From Elmis aenea (lineage: Eukaryota > Arthropoda > Insecta > Coleoptera > Elmidae): 64,000 nucleotides of DNA. A program made the translations under genes and the position numbers. Location: positions 40,492,970 through 40,556,969 of the forward strand of contig OX393579.1 in assembly GCA_947652605.1 (NCBI GenBank). The letters are read 5' to 3'. Shown here one piece after another: positions 1 through 11,450 of the stretch. The notes beneath the pieces were generated by a model. The model was not told the origin of the DNA, did not search any database, and saw only the letters and a list, made by a program, of their open reading frames with translations. How positions within the stretch are numbered: the first letter of the stretch is position 1; each line of letters starts with the position of its first letter.

Positions 1-2084
1 AAGCCGGTATAATAGCTTGTTTATTTTCCCACCGTTCACCGCCAATTTCCCGACAAGCCTGTCACCTACGACACGACCGTGGTGCTATGCTTACATCCTT
101 GCTCTTCTATGCAAAACGGCAAAACATTACAAAGTAGATCAATCTGTGATTGTCGATATCACATGTCGACGTGTTGAGATCTGTCTTAATTGTGGTTATA
201 AACTCCCAAGAATTTTATTAACATTTCGGACTAAAATAAACTTCAACCTAGTGAATCGTGGTGTTAAATGTGCGGTTTGTTGACTAACAAACATACAAAA
301 TGACCATGAAAGAAAATAATTTATCGGTAACTGGCAGGCGGTCGCCATCTTTCTCGCGAGTTTTTCTCCTGTGATTTCTTAATTTCGCCTAATTATGTTT
401 GAACTTCTGTAAATATTAGTGTTTTTAGTAGTGTTTAAACTACCAAGAAAATTTTCTTGGATAAGTTGCCCTTCAAATTGGTAAGATATTAAATTTTCTT
501 ACAAGTTAAAGTACACTCGACATTGCTATGACTGAAATTGGAAGATCTTCTATTACAAATTTTACGGCTATTGTGTAGCCATCATGGTTTTGATTGAGTA
601 TGATTGTTTATGAAAGTCTATATTTACACTTGTGGGATTCATAATGTAGTTAAGTAATTTTATTTTGTAGAAAATTAATTTTTTCTCGCAAATCAAATAT
701 GGAACAGTCATCAAACTTTGGATGTATGTTATTAATTTGTTATGTATTAAAAGTAATCCAAACGAAAGTATTAATTACTTGTATTAATAAGATATGTTTT
801 TAGAGGTTATGAACCTTTTAGTAAGAAGTTTACTTTAACTCTTTTACTTCTGAATTGTAACATTTGGAAGTTTTTAAATAAGAGTTTAATTTATGCACTA
901 TTATCATTAGTAGTTTTAAAATTTAAGTGTTATGTTGTAAATATTTTATTAATTTGTTATTTCGATGCTTGTAAAATACATGAAATTAAACCATTTAGAC
1001 TTTTTACATTATTTGCACATATGTGCGGGTGTATGTATTGATGTCTGTGTAAGTGTGTGCAACTTTGCAGTTTAGTATTTGTTTACTATTGAAACTTTTT
1101 ACCACAAAATGTATTCGCAACTGTTTTTGTAGAAGTAATTAATATTTAAGTGGAAGATTTTGAGTTGAAAATATATTTTGCACAATACCAGTTTGTCGAT
1201 TCTTTTAATGTAGTCGCTGATAAGCAAGTACGAACTACGTAGGTATATTAAGTTCTAAAAATAACAAATTATCACATGACTCGCACTTTACCCAATTATT
1301 TTAGTGTAAACTTATTTGGTTCAGTAAAAAATCACAATGAAAATAATTACGACACATATCCTCACTTTTAATTTGACGAATTTGGCGATTGTTGTGTATA
1401 GGGTTACTTTCAAATTAATGCAATGAATAAGTTTATATTTTTACATAGGTGTATAGTATAAAGTAGGACAAATTTAATTTTAGAATGCCAGGTGTCGGTA
1501 TAATGCTGTTTCTTTTGTGTAAACTGTACCTTTGAATAACTTAGGTAGCACAGGTACAACCGTAAGGAATTATTTCTACTTTGTACATAGTTTGTTTGCT
1601 ATTTTATTACGTACGTAAAACTCAACCTTACTTGTTCTTATATGAAAATTAGCTGGCCAACATTAAAAAACGCATACATGTAATTTGTTATTTTACAATC
1701 TAAAGATTAGATAACAACAGGACTGAATAATAAATAAATGAACCATGGTAAATAACCAAGTACAAAGATAGGTAATATTTGTGCTAGTTTTGAAATTAAC
1801 ATTGATTTTCATTTTACAATACTTTTCAAGTGAAGTTTGGGTCTGCTTATAAATTTCAATATTTAAGTTCAATTTAAGGGTTTTAGTAAGAGCCCAATTG
1901 TTTTCGTATAATTGCTGTTGTATTAGGTACGTAGGCTATAAATTCGTCTATTTTTAACGATTCAACCATTAAGTAGGTGAGTACTTATTCATGGTAGGTT
2001 AAATCTGTCCGCACCCCACCTTGCTATCATTTTTTCACACCATCAAGTTAAACGTATGTGTTTTAGTTCAGTTTTTCTCCGTAG
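1..2084. other. Unassigned AT-rich DNA
   Basis: No gene or element is recognised here. The first 380 bases are less AT-rich than the rest. They include a 24-codon open frame at 300-374 (start context CAAAATGACC) that reads MTMKENNLSVTGRRSPS and then stops. It could be a short first exon or chance. The remaining 1.7 kb is low-complexity AT-rich sequence with stops in every frame. Confidence 0.5.
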
Positions 2085-2146
2085 GTTTGAATGGGGCGCC
2101 ACAGATATAGGAGGGATGACAGATAACCGGTGTTTCTCAGGAGGCG
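2085..2146 (+). other. Candidate internal exon of an unidentified gene
   Basis: This 62 bp block is bracketed by good splice signals. A pyrimidine-rich tract ending TTTTTCTCCGTAG lies just before it and a consensus donor (G|GTAAGT) follows at 2147. Only one of three frames is open. It reads FEWGATDIGGMTDNRCFSGG after one leading base, giving intron phases 2 and 1. The block is also richer in GC than its surroundings. I do not recognise the peptide. The prediction rests only on splice signals and the open frame, so chance remains possible. Confidence 0.35.
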
Positions 2147-3030
2147 GTAAGTTTAGAATTTTAATACAAATTAAGTACAGTACATGTGCTATAAGCTTCG
2201 GCTTGCTAATAAATTAATCGAACGAAAAATGTCGAATACCTTCCGTTCAAAGCTTTTTCCTTTGGTTGAAATCACGAGTGCGTAATCGATGGAAATTACA
2301 ACTGATAAATTCAGTTCTTTCATAAAATTTTTCTCATCTATCGACATTTACAAATGACGCTCGTTAAAGACTCTACATTTTTAATTTCGTATCTACGTAA
2401 GCTTAAAATTGTCTGAATTTATTTTCGGCTAAATCTTTGGTACCTACTAAATATTCAAATTCTCGGATGATAATCCAACTTTCTACCTTACTTTTATTTA
2501 CAACCAATAGCTAACAACTGTGTCAATTTAATTACGACCCTTCTGAATGTTTTATTATTTTACTCTAGATTTTTAATTTTACATTTTTATTCAACTGTTA
2601 TTGTTTAACTTGTCAGTTCGTTTGTTTTCAAGACAACTCGTAAAGTAAATTCGCTCATCTAATTGATTAAATTAACGTATCTCCAAACTGACTTTATTTA
2701 TTTTTGCTTTTATTTTAATTATGCAATAATCTTTTATTATATTCACATGCTAAGAAAAATTGGTGATATTTAGCCACATATCTTAGCAATATAACGTTTG
2801 TATGTTTTGATTTTCATTAATTGGTAATGAAGTATTTAAATTAAATTGTAAATTGTAATAAATGATTTAAATTGCAATTAATAGAATCATTTAATCAATC
2901 GGGCAAACTGGGTGAAAAAGATAGGTTTGAATATATATTCCTAAAGTGGAGTGTCGCCTCTATCGACGACCTTCCTGTAAATAGCAGAATAGTAGCATGA
3001 TTAATTTTTTTTTATAGTTGAATATTTATT
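2147..3030. other. Unassigned AT-rich DNA
   Basis: No coding potential or repeat boundary was seen. If the exon at 2085-2146 is real, this would be intron sequence. Confidence 0.5.
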
Positions 3031-3271
3031 CAAGGTGTTTCAGGAAAAATAGTTAATGTTTTAGGAGCTGGTAGTATGGACTATTTTGAGTAAAAACCCC
3101 ATATAAACATGTGTCAAATTCTTAATAGTTAGGAAGATACAGTTTGAATGTTAACCTTAAAAAGTCTAACAAAAAGTTGATTGTTTTAACTACAAAACAC
3201 CCGAATAATTAGCAATAGTTCAAAGTTGATGTTCAAAAATTCCACCACCAACTTCAATGCACCCTTGACAG

Positions 3272-3771
3272 CAGGGCCGTCGCTAGGGTCGGGCAGCCGG
3301 GCGAATGCCCGGGGCCCAGGCTGAGAGGGGCCCCCAGGCTACCTTATTCAAATCTAAGTATAGCTTTAAGAATTTTATTAACAATTCCGATAACCACTGC
3401 TGAGTCCGAACGTAGTTTTTCAAAGCTCAAAATTATAAAGAACTACTTATTTAAGATCCACAATGGTACAAGAGAGACTATCCAACCTAACGTTGCTTTC
3501 CATTGAAAGTAAATTATGCGAAGACTTAAATTTAAGTGAGATGATTGATAAATTTGCTGAAATTATGGCAAGGAAAATACAGTTTTGTTAATTTTTGTTT
3601 TCTTTTGTATTATCAATGCTTTTTATGTTAATTATTATGATTTATGAATAAATGTTATGTTCCTTTCTTGTATTAAGAATTAAAAAAATATTTATTTTTC
3701 CGCTTTTTAATTTATTAGGGGCCCCACTCCATATTTGTGCCCGGGGCCTCAAAATCCTAGCGACGGCCCTG
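3272..3771 (+). mobile_element. hAT non-autonomous element with 8 bp target duplication
   Basis: The 500 bp element begins CAGGGCCGTCGCTAGG and ends with its inverted copy CCTAGCGACGGCCCTG. It is flanked by a perfect 8 bp direct repeat, CTTGACAG (3264-3271 and 3772-3779), as expected for hAT transposition. Runs of GCCCGGGGCC lie just inside both ends. The interior keeps the 3' end of a hAT transposase gene. It is inserted into the foldback transposon 3031-4080 and is therefore younger than its host. Confidence 0.92.
3369..3591 (+). pseudogene. hAT transposase C-terminal (dimerisation) remnant
   Basis: The translation gives LLTIPITTAESERSFSKLK followed by IIKNYL. After a one-base frameshift near 3450 it continues RSTMVQERLSNLTLLSIES to a TAA stop at 3589-3591. 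TAESERSFSKLK and the LLSIE block are typical of the hAT C-terminal dimerisation domain, as in the ZMYM1/DUF4371-like hAT lineage. The catalytic region and zinc-finger N terminus are absent, so the copy cannot make active transposase. It lies within the 500 bp hAT element, whose termini would depend on a transposase supplied elsewhere. Confidence 0.85.
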
Positions 3772-3835
3772 CTTGACAGTACTACGTGTAGCTGTACATT
3801 CTAGCCATCAGGTGACGCATGATCTAATTCTAACA

Positions 3836-3961
3836 TTACCAGAAAGATGGATCGGTCGATATGGTCACTTTAATTGACCACCAAGGTCCCCAGACCTCGC
3901 CCCTTCAGATTTTTGTCTGTGGAGATGGATGAAAAGCGGCGTCTACCAAGAAAGAGTATAC
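3836..3961 (+). pseudogene. DDE_3 transposase C-terminal remnant (DUF4817-associated type)
   Basis: The frame reads LPERWIGRYGHFN, a stop (TGA where Trp is usual), then PPRSPDLAPSDFCLWRWMKS. The block RWIGR...PPRSPDLAPSDFxLW is characteristic of insect IS630/Tc1/mariner-like transposases that carry a DUF4817 helix-turn-helix N terminus. The Asp of SPSDF-like sequence (here APSDF) lies at the third catalytic position. It sits between the inverted arms of the 3031-4080 element and identifies that element's parent transposase. It is inactive: a short fragment with an in-frame stop. Confidence 0.8.
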
Positions 3962-4080
3962 AGCTGTATCTTCCTAACCATTAAGAATTGGACCCATGTT
4001 TATCTGAACTTTTTAACCCAAAATAGTCCATACTACTAGCTCCTAAAATATTTATACTACTGCTTCTGAAACACCCTGTA

Positions 4081-6012
4081 TTTAAGCGGCGTTAAAGCAA
4101 CTAGTCTTGTTGCAAAGTTTCATAGAAAATCTAAATGTACGAATAAACGAAGTTAAAATTCGTGGGGGTTTTTCAGATTTCTGCAGATAATCAAATTTAA
4201 GTTTAGTAAGCACTAAGCAGTAGCATCTATCGCCGCAATTTTTGCATTTAAATATACGCAAAGACGTACAGATCAAGATGTATACATACATATTTGGCAT
4301 TGTAAATTTAGTTAATTGACGAATGGAATAAATTATAACAAATTGTTGTTGCAGAGTAGTTGTTTACAAGTAAAATATTTCTATTTTGACGTCAAATAAC
4401 ATTTAATTATATATACAGTTAGTCCCTGTTTACACGTAAACAGAAGAACAAAAAGAAGATCAGTCAAGTAAATATATTTATTTATATATTCCAATAACGA
4501 AAATAGGTTTCTAGCTGATGTAGACGTCATACGATGCAATACTGTTTGCATTATTAGATTTCTAACGTTTCCTGAAATCGAAAAATGTTTTAGATTCTAT
4601 TCAACACTTGTTGAAATGACAGCACAAAAATAGGGCCCTTAAAAATGTGCCAATAAAAGCTCTTGTATGTTTAGGTTGCTCGGCTGTAGTGCATTCAGCC
4701 AATTAAAAAGTTTAAATTCTATAATAAGACCCCAGTGTTTTTATGTAATTATGTAGAACTTTGTTAAAGTTAAAATTATCATCAGCTTTTCATTTGATCC
4801 GTTATGTTGACGAAGTAGCAATAGCACAATAGCCAACTTTATATGGATAAATATTACCGTAAACAACTGCACAGAACAACTTTAATTATGTGGTCTATAA
4901 GCCAATCGTCATTTGTTTTTCTGTACTTTATATCACTGTGTTGACAAAAAATGTCACGGAAATCTTATCATTAAAAGTATTTCCTCTGTGACGCTCCATT
5001 ATTATTTACTTAATATTTTGCTATAGCGTGATCATTTTAAAGTCGACGCATTCTTTATTTATCGTAGTTGTTGATAACGAACGCTGTGTAATTGTCGAAA
5101 AGATAAATTTTGGAAATAAAATTCAAGGCGAAAATTTTAATGATTATCATAATATGACAATTCAGCCAGAAAACTTGTATAAATTTAGTTTTTTGGTAAC
5201 AATATGTTAAACTAGCGATGAGGAAGTATGGCGATCGTACTAACCAATCTTTCGACACAATTCAGAGGTCGTAGATTTTAAATAAACTGTCGCGGAACGG
5301 AAAAATCCACAGCTGTTGTTATAAATAGCGGTTGTAAATAATGACAATTACTAAATAAAAGTTTCATTTCCTATTGCCAATTTTTTTTATTTGTTTTATT
5401 TCGTGTTATCTGCAGATATTTGGCCGCACTGGATGTACAGTAAAGCGGAAATGTATAAATTAGTTATTGACATTCTAATTGCACACTTATACATGTTGAA
5501 ATGTTTTCTCGTACTGTATGTTGGAACAAGGGTCACCAAACTTTTGTACTAGTTGGTCACGTGGTAAAAAATGTGTTCATTTTAGAATAAAACTGTTTTT
5601 GATATACACTGTTCGAAGCTGTAGAACCGTTTTCTGTTACATATGTTGCTGGTAAAAGCATGAAACCAGTAATTGTATATAGACTTACCATAGTTAGTTT
5701 ATATATGAACTAAGATTGCCAGTAAAAGCGTTTAAGAATAAGTCAATTGATACATTTACTAGCAAATGTTTGCACTTTAACGCAAAAGTGTACACAACCA
5801 ATCGTAGTTTTCTGTTTATTCATGAGCGATCAGTCGGCAAAAGCTCAAGAAATTGGTTAACTAAAGTCTTATATGCAAAATCTTAGTAAGTGTATGTCCT
5901 GAAAAATCGATTGCATTTCCAGTAAAAGAATTTGCACTTAAATCGTAGGTTATTATGAGCAATAAATAGGACCAGGACAAGGTTTTGTTAAATGTCACTG
6001 TAAAACTAAATG
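4081..6012. other. Unassigned DNA with a degenerate repeat near 5640-5960
   Basis: No gene was recognised. Between about 5640 and 5960 the motif CCAGTAAAAGC recurs in degenerate form (near 5646, 5714, 5829 and 5918). The accompanying blocks GCACTTTAACG/GCACTTAAATCG and ATCGTAG...ATGAGC suggest an old, decayed duplication of a unit of about 100-200 bp. A short GGGTCACCAAACTTTTGT stretch near 5529 resembles a hAT MITE end but has no partner. Confidence 0.35.
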
Positions 6013-6433
6013 CAGTACGAACCAGAACTGGAACAAAAACCGGAACAACCCGGTGCCTTTTTCATGAACCGTGAACCGGAACTGAACCTTTTATTCTAAA
6101 AATCACAAAACCGCAAAATCCAACCGACTGGTGTGAACCGGTTCACAAAACGGTTTGGTTCAATTTGTTTTTAATGACATTGTAAGTTTTTTGTTTTCGT
6201 AATTTTGATTACATTTTACCGAAAATGGAAAAATTTCAGACAGTTCAATTTATAAATATGCATCTTCATCATATTTTGATTAAACCGGAACCGGAACAAA
6301 ACCGGTGCCGCCAAACCGGTTACCGAATCTTTATAAAATAAAAACCGATGGTTCGGAACGTAAACCGAAAAGTTAAAATTTATCGAACCGGTTACCGGAA
6401 CTGAACCGTAATTTTTTGCGGTTCGGGTCTCTG
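6013..6433 (+). mobile_element. hAT-like non-autonomous element, AACCGG family, copy 1
   Basis: This is a 420 bp block whose outer thirds are filled with GAACCGGAAC/ACCGGTT motifs. It begins CAGTACGAACCAGAACTGG (a degraded CAGGGACC) and ends GCGGTTCGGGTCTCTG (a degraded GGTCCCTG). Two further copies in this window (13690-15098 and 21004-21816) share the same order of blocks, and the best-kept ends there are CAGGGACC and GGTCCCTG. No target duplication is clear for this copy. No coding remnant was seen. Confidence 0.75.
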
Positions 6434-6769
6434 AGAACGGAGAAATGCATAGCGCCAAAAATTAAAAAAAAAAAAACTTGTGTAATTCTAAGTGCCGTTC
6501 GAGTTGTTGTATAATACGTAAATAACAACTATTTGTAATTTCAAAAAAATTATGTTATACTTTGTATGTTGTCACGTGTAATCTCCAAAGTTTCTTTTCT
6601 ATTACTACGCGATCACCAGAAAGTTATAAAACTTCTATAATCGGAGTATTACAATGCTAGGTTAATATCTGATTATATCGAGCAAATTCTTAAAAATACA
6701 GTTGACATATTATATTTGCCAAAATAATGTCGAACGTAAAAAGTAGTTTTCAAATAAGTTAAGCTGTAC

Positions 6770-6850
6770 CAGGGTTAAGCAGATTTAAATCATGATTTAA
6801 ATCAAGTGATTTAAAAAAAAAACATCGATTTAAATCACTGATTTGAGTAC
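6770..6850 (+). mobile_element. hAT-like end with ATTTAAATCA repeats
   Basis: The stretch begins CAGGGTTAAGCAGATTTAAATC. It then repeats ATTTAAATCA in both orientations, including ATCGATTTAAATCACTGATTT. A CAGGG start plus a short self-complementary motif array fits the pattern of other hAT families in the window. No matching right end was found. Confidence 0.4.
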
Positions 6851-6900
6851 AGTGAAATAGTTATAATAAAACAAAATTTTATTTTCTCAAATAAAAAAAA

Positions 6901-7340
6901 CAAGGTGACCATAATCTACATGTGTTGTTTGGGTAACTTTGTTATTATAAGAGTTACATGGTCGGTTAAATTAGCAAAGTTGGGCAAAATTTCAAGACTA
7001 ATTTAATGTCATTTTGACAATTCACCTACAACTTCAACTTTTGTAAATATTTTGAAAAAATTAAAAACAGTCAATTTTTGCAATGTTAAATAATTCCATA
7101 GACACCTATGGTAAAACCAAATTGTAAAATGATTCCTGTAGATAATTGTACGTAGAATTAGGAAAAAATATCTAAAAAGTCATGGCACACTCGGTTTTTG
7201 AGATATAAGCCAAACTTGCTTTTTGTTTAATGGCAACCATAGCTGGCTATGGGTTCATTAGCTTATTTTTTTCTGATTTCAAAAATGTATCGGTTGTCAT
7301 ATCTATTTTTATAACTTTTCTTAAAATTTGCCAGATACCA
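6901..7340 (+). mobile_element. Single decayed arm of a CAGGGTG-class foldback element
   Basis: The order of blocks matches the left arm of the 24610-27452 foldback. It runs GGGTAAC...TTAAATTAGCAAA...TTTCAAG/TGCCATTTT...TCAACTTTTTG, and then a CCATAGCTGGCTATGG hairpin (7237-7252). After that come TTTTTTTCTGATTTCAAAAATGTAT and a TTTCTTAAAATTTGC tail. No inverted partner is present downstream, so only one arm survives. There is no coding sequence. Confidence 0.6.
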
Positions 7341-8283
7341 AAATTATTGCTAAATTCGATAATATGGTACATTTGATATAATTTTTTTTTAAAAACTGAT
7401 TGTAATCAAATAAATACTTTTTCTAAAACTTCTAGTAATTGTATAAGTACATTAAACGAAACTTTTTTACTGTAGGGTCCTGTTAGATTAAAAATTAATC
7501 AGTTATATCAGAGGCCTTATATAAAAATTCGATAGTTTGAAGCCCTTAATTATGATTGTGAAGGGAAAATAATAATAAGAATATTAATTAATTGTCTGTC
7601 TTCTGTAAAGTTAAAATAAAATAACCTCTAGTGTTAAGAGTGATTTGCGCGCCGTGAAGCAATTTATACGAGACACTCCACAAATTTTCATATTGGTCAT
7701 ACCTAAATTGACAAATTAATCACAGTTTTAGAGAAGGTAGCCATATATTAATGTTAGATAGGGGAGTTGCAATGTGTGTTCAAAACTTTAAATACGTAAA
7801 CATTTAGGCAGATTTATTGTTATAAGTTGGCATGCCTTATTAATTGGTTTTGTAGTATGCCTGTCCTATTAATTTAGTGTTTTATTGATCATTTCAATTA
7901 GAGCAAATTTTATTTGTACCTCTAGTTATAATAAGGGCGAACTTGTGAAACTCAGAGTGAATGAAATAATGGAACCAAATCTGTATGCCTACAGGTTGTG
8001 AAAAACTGTTTTTTTTTTCATAGCAAAACATTTTAAAACTAAATAATTAAATTCTTAAATCATATAACGTGATTATACAATTTCATTTCTATTACCCTAA
8101 AACATAAATTTTAATTTCTATATTCCATAATTTGTAAAGAGATTATGATTTTAAATGGGTAAGTTGTAAGCAAAATTCGAAAACATAATTTTTTTGTTTA
8201 TTATGAATAATGCTAAAACGATTAATTTTTTAAGATTGTTTTTCATAGTTGCTCTTAAATCAGATCGTTTTGACTCATTTAAC
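7341..8283. other. Unassigned AT-rich DNA
   Basis: Nothing was recognised. Stops are frequent in all frames and there is no clear repeat structure. Confidence 0.5.
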
Positions 8284-8540
8284 CAGGGCTGTGGAGTCGG
8301 AGTTTAGAAGGAATATCTGGTTAGTGGAGTCGGAGTCGGAAAAAAGTAGGTACCGACTTCGAGTACAACAAAAAATTGTGAGGTGGTCCTTTGCCGCAAA
8401 ATTTAAACTCAAATGAATTTCGCGAAATTTATTTAATACTGAATATTTTTCTTACAATAAAATTATAAACCAAGATAATTTGCTGAATTTGAAAAATTAT
8501 TCATTTGATTGCTGTAAGTCATTCCGAGTCTAAGATAAAG
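8284..8540 (+). mobile_element. hAT-like element left end, GGAGTCGGA family (truncated)
   Basis: It starts CAGGGCTGTGGAGTCGGAG and continues with GTGGAGTCGGAGTCGG and GTACCGACTTCGAG. A CAGGGCTGTGGAGTCGG terminus is familiar from insect hAT MITEs. The expected inverted right end (CCGACTCCACAGCCCTG) is not present downstream, so the element is truncated. The inner boundary given is approximate. Confidence 0.6.
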
Positions 8541-8915
8541 CCGTTTTCCATTTTATTGTGTTTTCATAAAAATTAAGGAAATCTATTTTACGCCGATGTA
8601 TAGGTATGACTCATGCTTGTTCATACTTTTTTAAATACGGTACCTAGGTATAAGGTGTGCCATATAGATTACTAAATTGCTTAAGTGTGTCATGATGAGT
8701 TAAGTTTGGGCATAAATGTATAATTTTTATTTTGCCTATACCTGCAATTTTGCGTAGCATATATAACGGTACATAAATATCACTTCTCTCTTTAACATGC
8801 TGATTTGACCATAGATAGATTCTGTATATAGGATTGGACAACGTAAAAAAAAGCGCAATAGTCACGTCATTGTTGAAATATATGACATATGATGGTAGTT
8901 GTCTAGGGTTTGTAC

Positions 8916-9330
8916 CAGTTGTTTGGAGCAGTCCAATTTTTTAATTTCTCCGCTCCAACTCCTCTCCGGCATCAAAATGCCTGCCCCAGCTTCGCTCCAT
9001 GCTCCAAATATTTTTAACATAAAAAAAAAACATTTTTGATCAAAAACATTGTTTTATAAAACAAAGTTTTAATTTTATCGGATATGTACAAGTTGGTCAA
9101 AAATAACAATATTTGACAGCAACAAACAAGTGAAGTTAAATAAATGTTTGAAAAAACAAATTATTGATCTCCAAACAGTGAAAAAATTAAAAAAAGTGGT
9201 TTTTTAAAAACTTTACATAATAAACTGGAGCAGTGGAGCAATCAAAATTATTTGCTCCGGACTCCGCTCCTGCTCCGAGCAAAAACCCATTGCTCCGTGC
9301 TCCAGCTTCGTGCTCCGCTTCAAACCCCTG
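8916..9330 (+). mobile_element. hAT non-autonomous element, GCTCC family, copy 1
   Basis: This 415 bp element begins CAGTTGTTTGGAGCAGTCC and ends GCTTCAAACCCCTG. It is flanked by a perfect 8 bp duplication, GTTTGTAC (8908-8915 and 9331-9338). Both ends carry dense GCTCCG/GCTCCA runs and a TGCTCC...GGAGCA inversion. The middle is AT-rich and non-coding. It is the best-bounded of five copies in the window. Confidence 0.92.
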
Positions 9331-9699
9331 GTTTGTACAAACTACAATAAATATGGAAAATTCGGTTCTAATGTTTGCTTTGGGTTTTTAAACGTTAGTG
9401 TCTGCAAACTTATATGGACAAAAATTTCGTTTTGTAATCATAAACAAAAATTTTCATGCATATTTTGCAAACAATTCAAGTTTCATATGAGTTTCTACCA
9501 ATGCTGCCAACTGCTCTGTACACTCAGTGTAGGTAGAGTAGGGTTTCTCTCCCGGGATTCCGGTCCATTTTAACCTATTTTTTATGTATATCCTGGGAAA
9601 TATTTATTGTCCCGGGGAATCCCAGGATATTTAAAAAATGTTATTTTTTTTATCATAACTTATCAAAATTTATTATACATTTCTTAACTAACATTAAAA

Positions 9700-9850
9700 C
9701 CCTTTCGCTGTGGCACTTGTTTGTAAAGTTCGTGCCTTGAGCGGCGTTTTTCGGGTGGAGTTTGTGGGTTACGCTAGCGTATTTTTCCGGCTCACGCACA
9801 TGGGACACGAAAAATAAAACTGGCTTAATACGGTTCCCGCAGCGAAAGGG
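9700..9850. mobile_element. Small CCCTTTCGCTG MITE (piggyBac-like ends)
   Basis: This is a 151 bp GC-richer insert bounded by CCCTTTCGCTG and its inverse CAGCGAAAGGG. TTAA follows directly on the right, and TTAAAA stands on the left. CCC-starting ends at TTAA suggest a piggyBac-type MITE, though the left TTAA is offset by two bases. It lies inside the CCCGGGA hAT and is absent from the second hAT copy. Confidence 0.55.
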
Positions 9851-10060
9851 TTAAATTATGGAAAAATGTTATTCTTTTGTAAAAAAAGGTGTTTCGGTTT
9901 AGGTTTAGAATAACAAATTAGGTACACCCCTAGTATGTGTACAGAAGCCCGGTCTCATGACAACATCTAAATCATCAAAATGCGTTTACGGTTCTATTTT
10001 TGTATAGGTACACTGGTAATGCGAAGCAAAATAGCTTGTAAATGAAATTTTATTGATAAA

Positions 10061-10215
10061 AACGATGTCTCTTTACTGCTAGATGCTCTCCAGACGATTC
10101 CACCCAAATTAATAGGGACTGGGAGAGCATTTTATGCAGCAGGACTTTCTGTAAATAAATTAAGAATAAGACTGAGTGACCGAAGCATAATCACATTTGT
10201 TTCCTTAAATCACAT
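10061..10215 (+). pseudogene. hAT transposase C-terminal remnant
   Basis: The open frame reads NDVSLLLDALQTIPPKLIG and then TGRAFYAAGLSVNKLRIRL followed by SDRSIITFVSLN. This corresponds to the hAT family C-terminal signature (IPPTS...ERAFSAAGLxVTKxRSRLSDxS). Key positions have drifted (TGRAFY for the usual ERAFS). Only the dimerisation tail survives. The same sequence lies in opposite orientation in the second CCCGGGA element at 38581-38727, which places it inside the element before the two copies spread. Confidence 0.88.
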
Positions 10216-10520
10216 GACAAAAATTCACTGCAAAAATTATGTTATTGTTTGCATTAAAATGAAATTGCAATAGAAAGGTAATATTTCTGAAAGGTATGTT
10301 TCTCTCACCAATATTATTTTATTAAGTATTTATAATAATCATGCAGCAAAATGTATGACTTGGAGTTATTTTTAAACCGTTCCCTTCCTTTTTCGGTTTA
10401 TTTATTTCAGAATATTGACATACTTTATTACATCCCGGGATTCCGGAATTTCCCGGGAAGACGAACGATTTCTTCCCCCAATCCCGGAACAAGCAAAAAT
10501 GTCAAATATGAGAAACGCTG

Positions 10521-11450
10521 ATATAGAGACTGAGATACATTTTCATCAGCTTTATTGGCTTCAGTGACCTCTTTTTGAGTAGAATTAAACGGACAATATA
10601 GCCCATATACGTATATGAATTTGGAGAACATTGGTTCTTACGATTGTTTTAATACTTTTTAAGTTAATAGAACGTTTCATTTCAGAATTTAAAATAGCTT
10701 TGGAACGGCGGACATAACATTAATAATTTTGCTCTTAAGAACGTACGTACTCGTATGGACAATAATATAACCAAATGTAGTCGGTCATTGAAAAGGGGAA
10801 GCTGCAAGATTTTTTTTTTTTTTTAGTATGTTGATGAAATTATTTACTTGAATTTGAAGTTGTTAATTATCATTTTAAAATATTCAATGTTGTGGTTATC
10901 ACTCGAAACAATGTATAAGATTTAACATGTTTAAGTGGGTAGATCGTATATTGTTAATTGGGTTGTGAAAGTTGTTAATTTTTCTTGCAAAGTTAAAATA
11001 ATTCCTTTTTTTATTTGAAAAGGACTATGATACTTTTATGCTGTGCTTAATTCATAGCAATAAATAGTTGAAAATGGTATGGTTTTTCAAAATTCACTAT
11101 TATTTCCACTTTGTTAATGAAACACTTGTTAATTGTCGCTTGTGCAATTTGTGATAAGATTATCTGCATGTGACATGTAAACTGAATGTTTTTAGTAACA
11201 CCAAAAATTAAAAGTTCCTACGCGTTGTTGCCGTACTAAAAACAACGTTGACGAGTACAGTTTTATATTGGATTTTAAATTAAAGCGTTGGACTGCGACA
11301 TCTATCAGTCGGTGACATTTTCGATTGCTATGAGGCACTGAAAGTGAAGTTCGCTGGATGAACAAAGCTCATTTATTGCGCTAATGTTGTTTGAAATTAT
11401 TGTCGAAGACGTTTATCATGGGAACTCGTAAACGAACATTTAGGGTAACT
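10521..11450. other. Unassigned AT-rich DNA
   Basis: No gene or element boundary was recognised in these 930 bases. There is a poly-T run near 10810. Confidence 0.5.

Larger units (their letters stand above)
3031..4080 (+). mobile_element. DUF4817/DDE_3-type foldback transposon, decayed, carrying a nested hAT
   Basis: The two ends are inverted copies. The left end at 3031 reads CAAGGTGTTTCAG. The right end at 4067-4080 reads CTGAAACACCCTGTA. The arms match for about 130 bp, including AGGAGCTGGTAGTATGGAC-like sequence on the left (3063-3081) and its complement on the right. Between the arms lies a + strand fragment of a DDE transposase (3836-3961), and a 500 bp hAT element is inserted upstream of that fragment. 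Without the hAT the element would be about 540 bp. The ends fit the TA|CAGGGTG class seen at five or more other places in the window. Confidence 0.75.
9539..10520 (+). mobile_element. hAT non-autonomous element, CCCGGGA family, copy 1
   Basis: It starts TAGGGTTTCTCTCCCGGGAT and ends with the inverted form ATGAGAAACGCTG (inverse CAGCGTTTCTCAT). The ends are rich in TCCCGGGAATCCGG motifs. A second copy in the opposite orientation lies at 38274-39625. The flanks AGGTAGAG and ATATAGAG agree at 6 of 8 positions, which may be a worn target duplication. The element holds a small TTAA-flanked MITE (9700-9850) and the tail of a hAT transposase gene (10061-10215). Confidence 0.8.
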
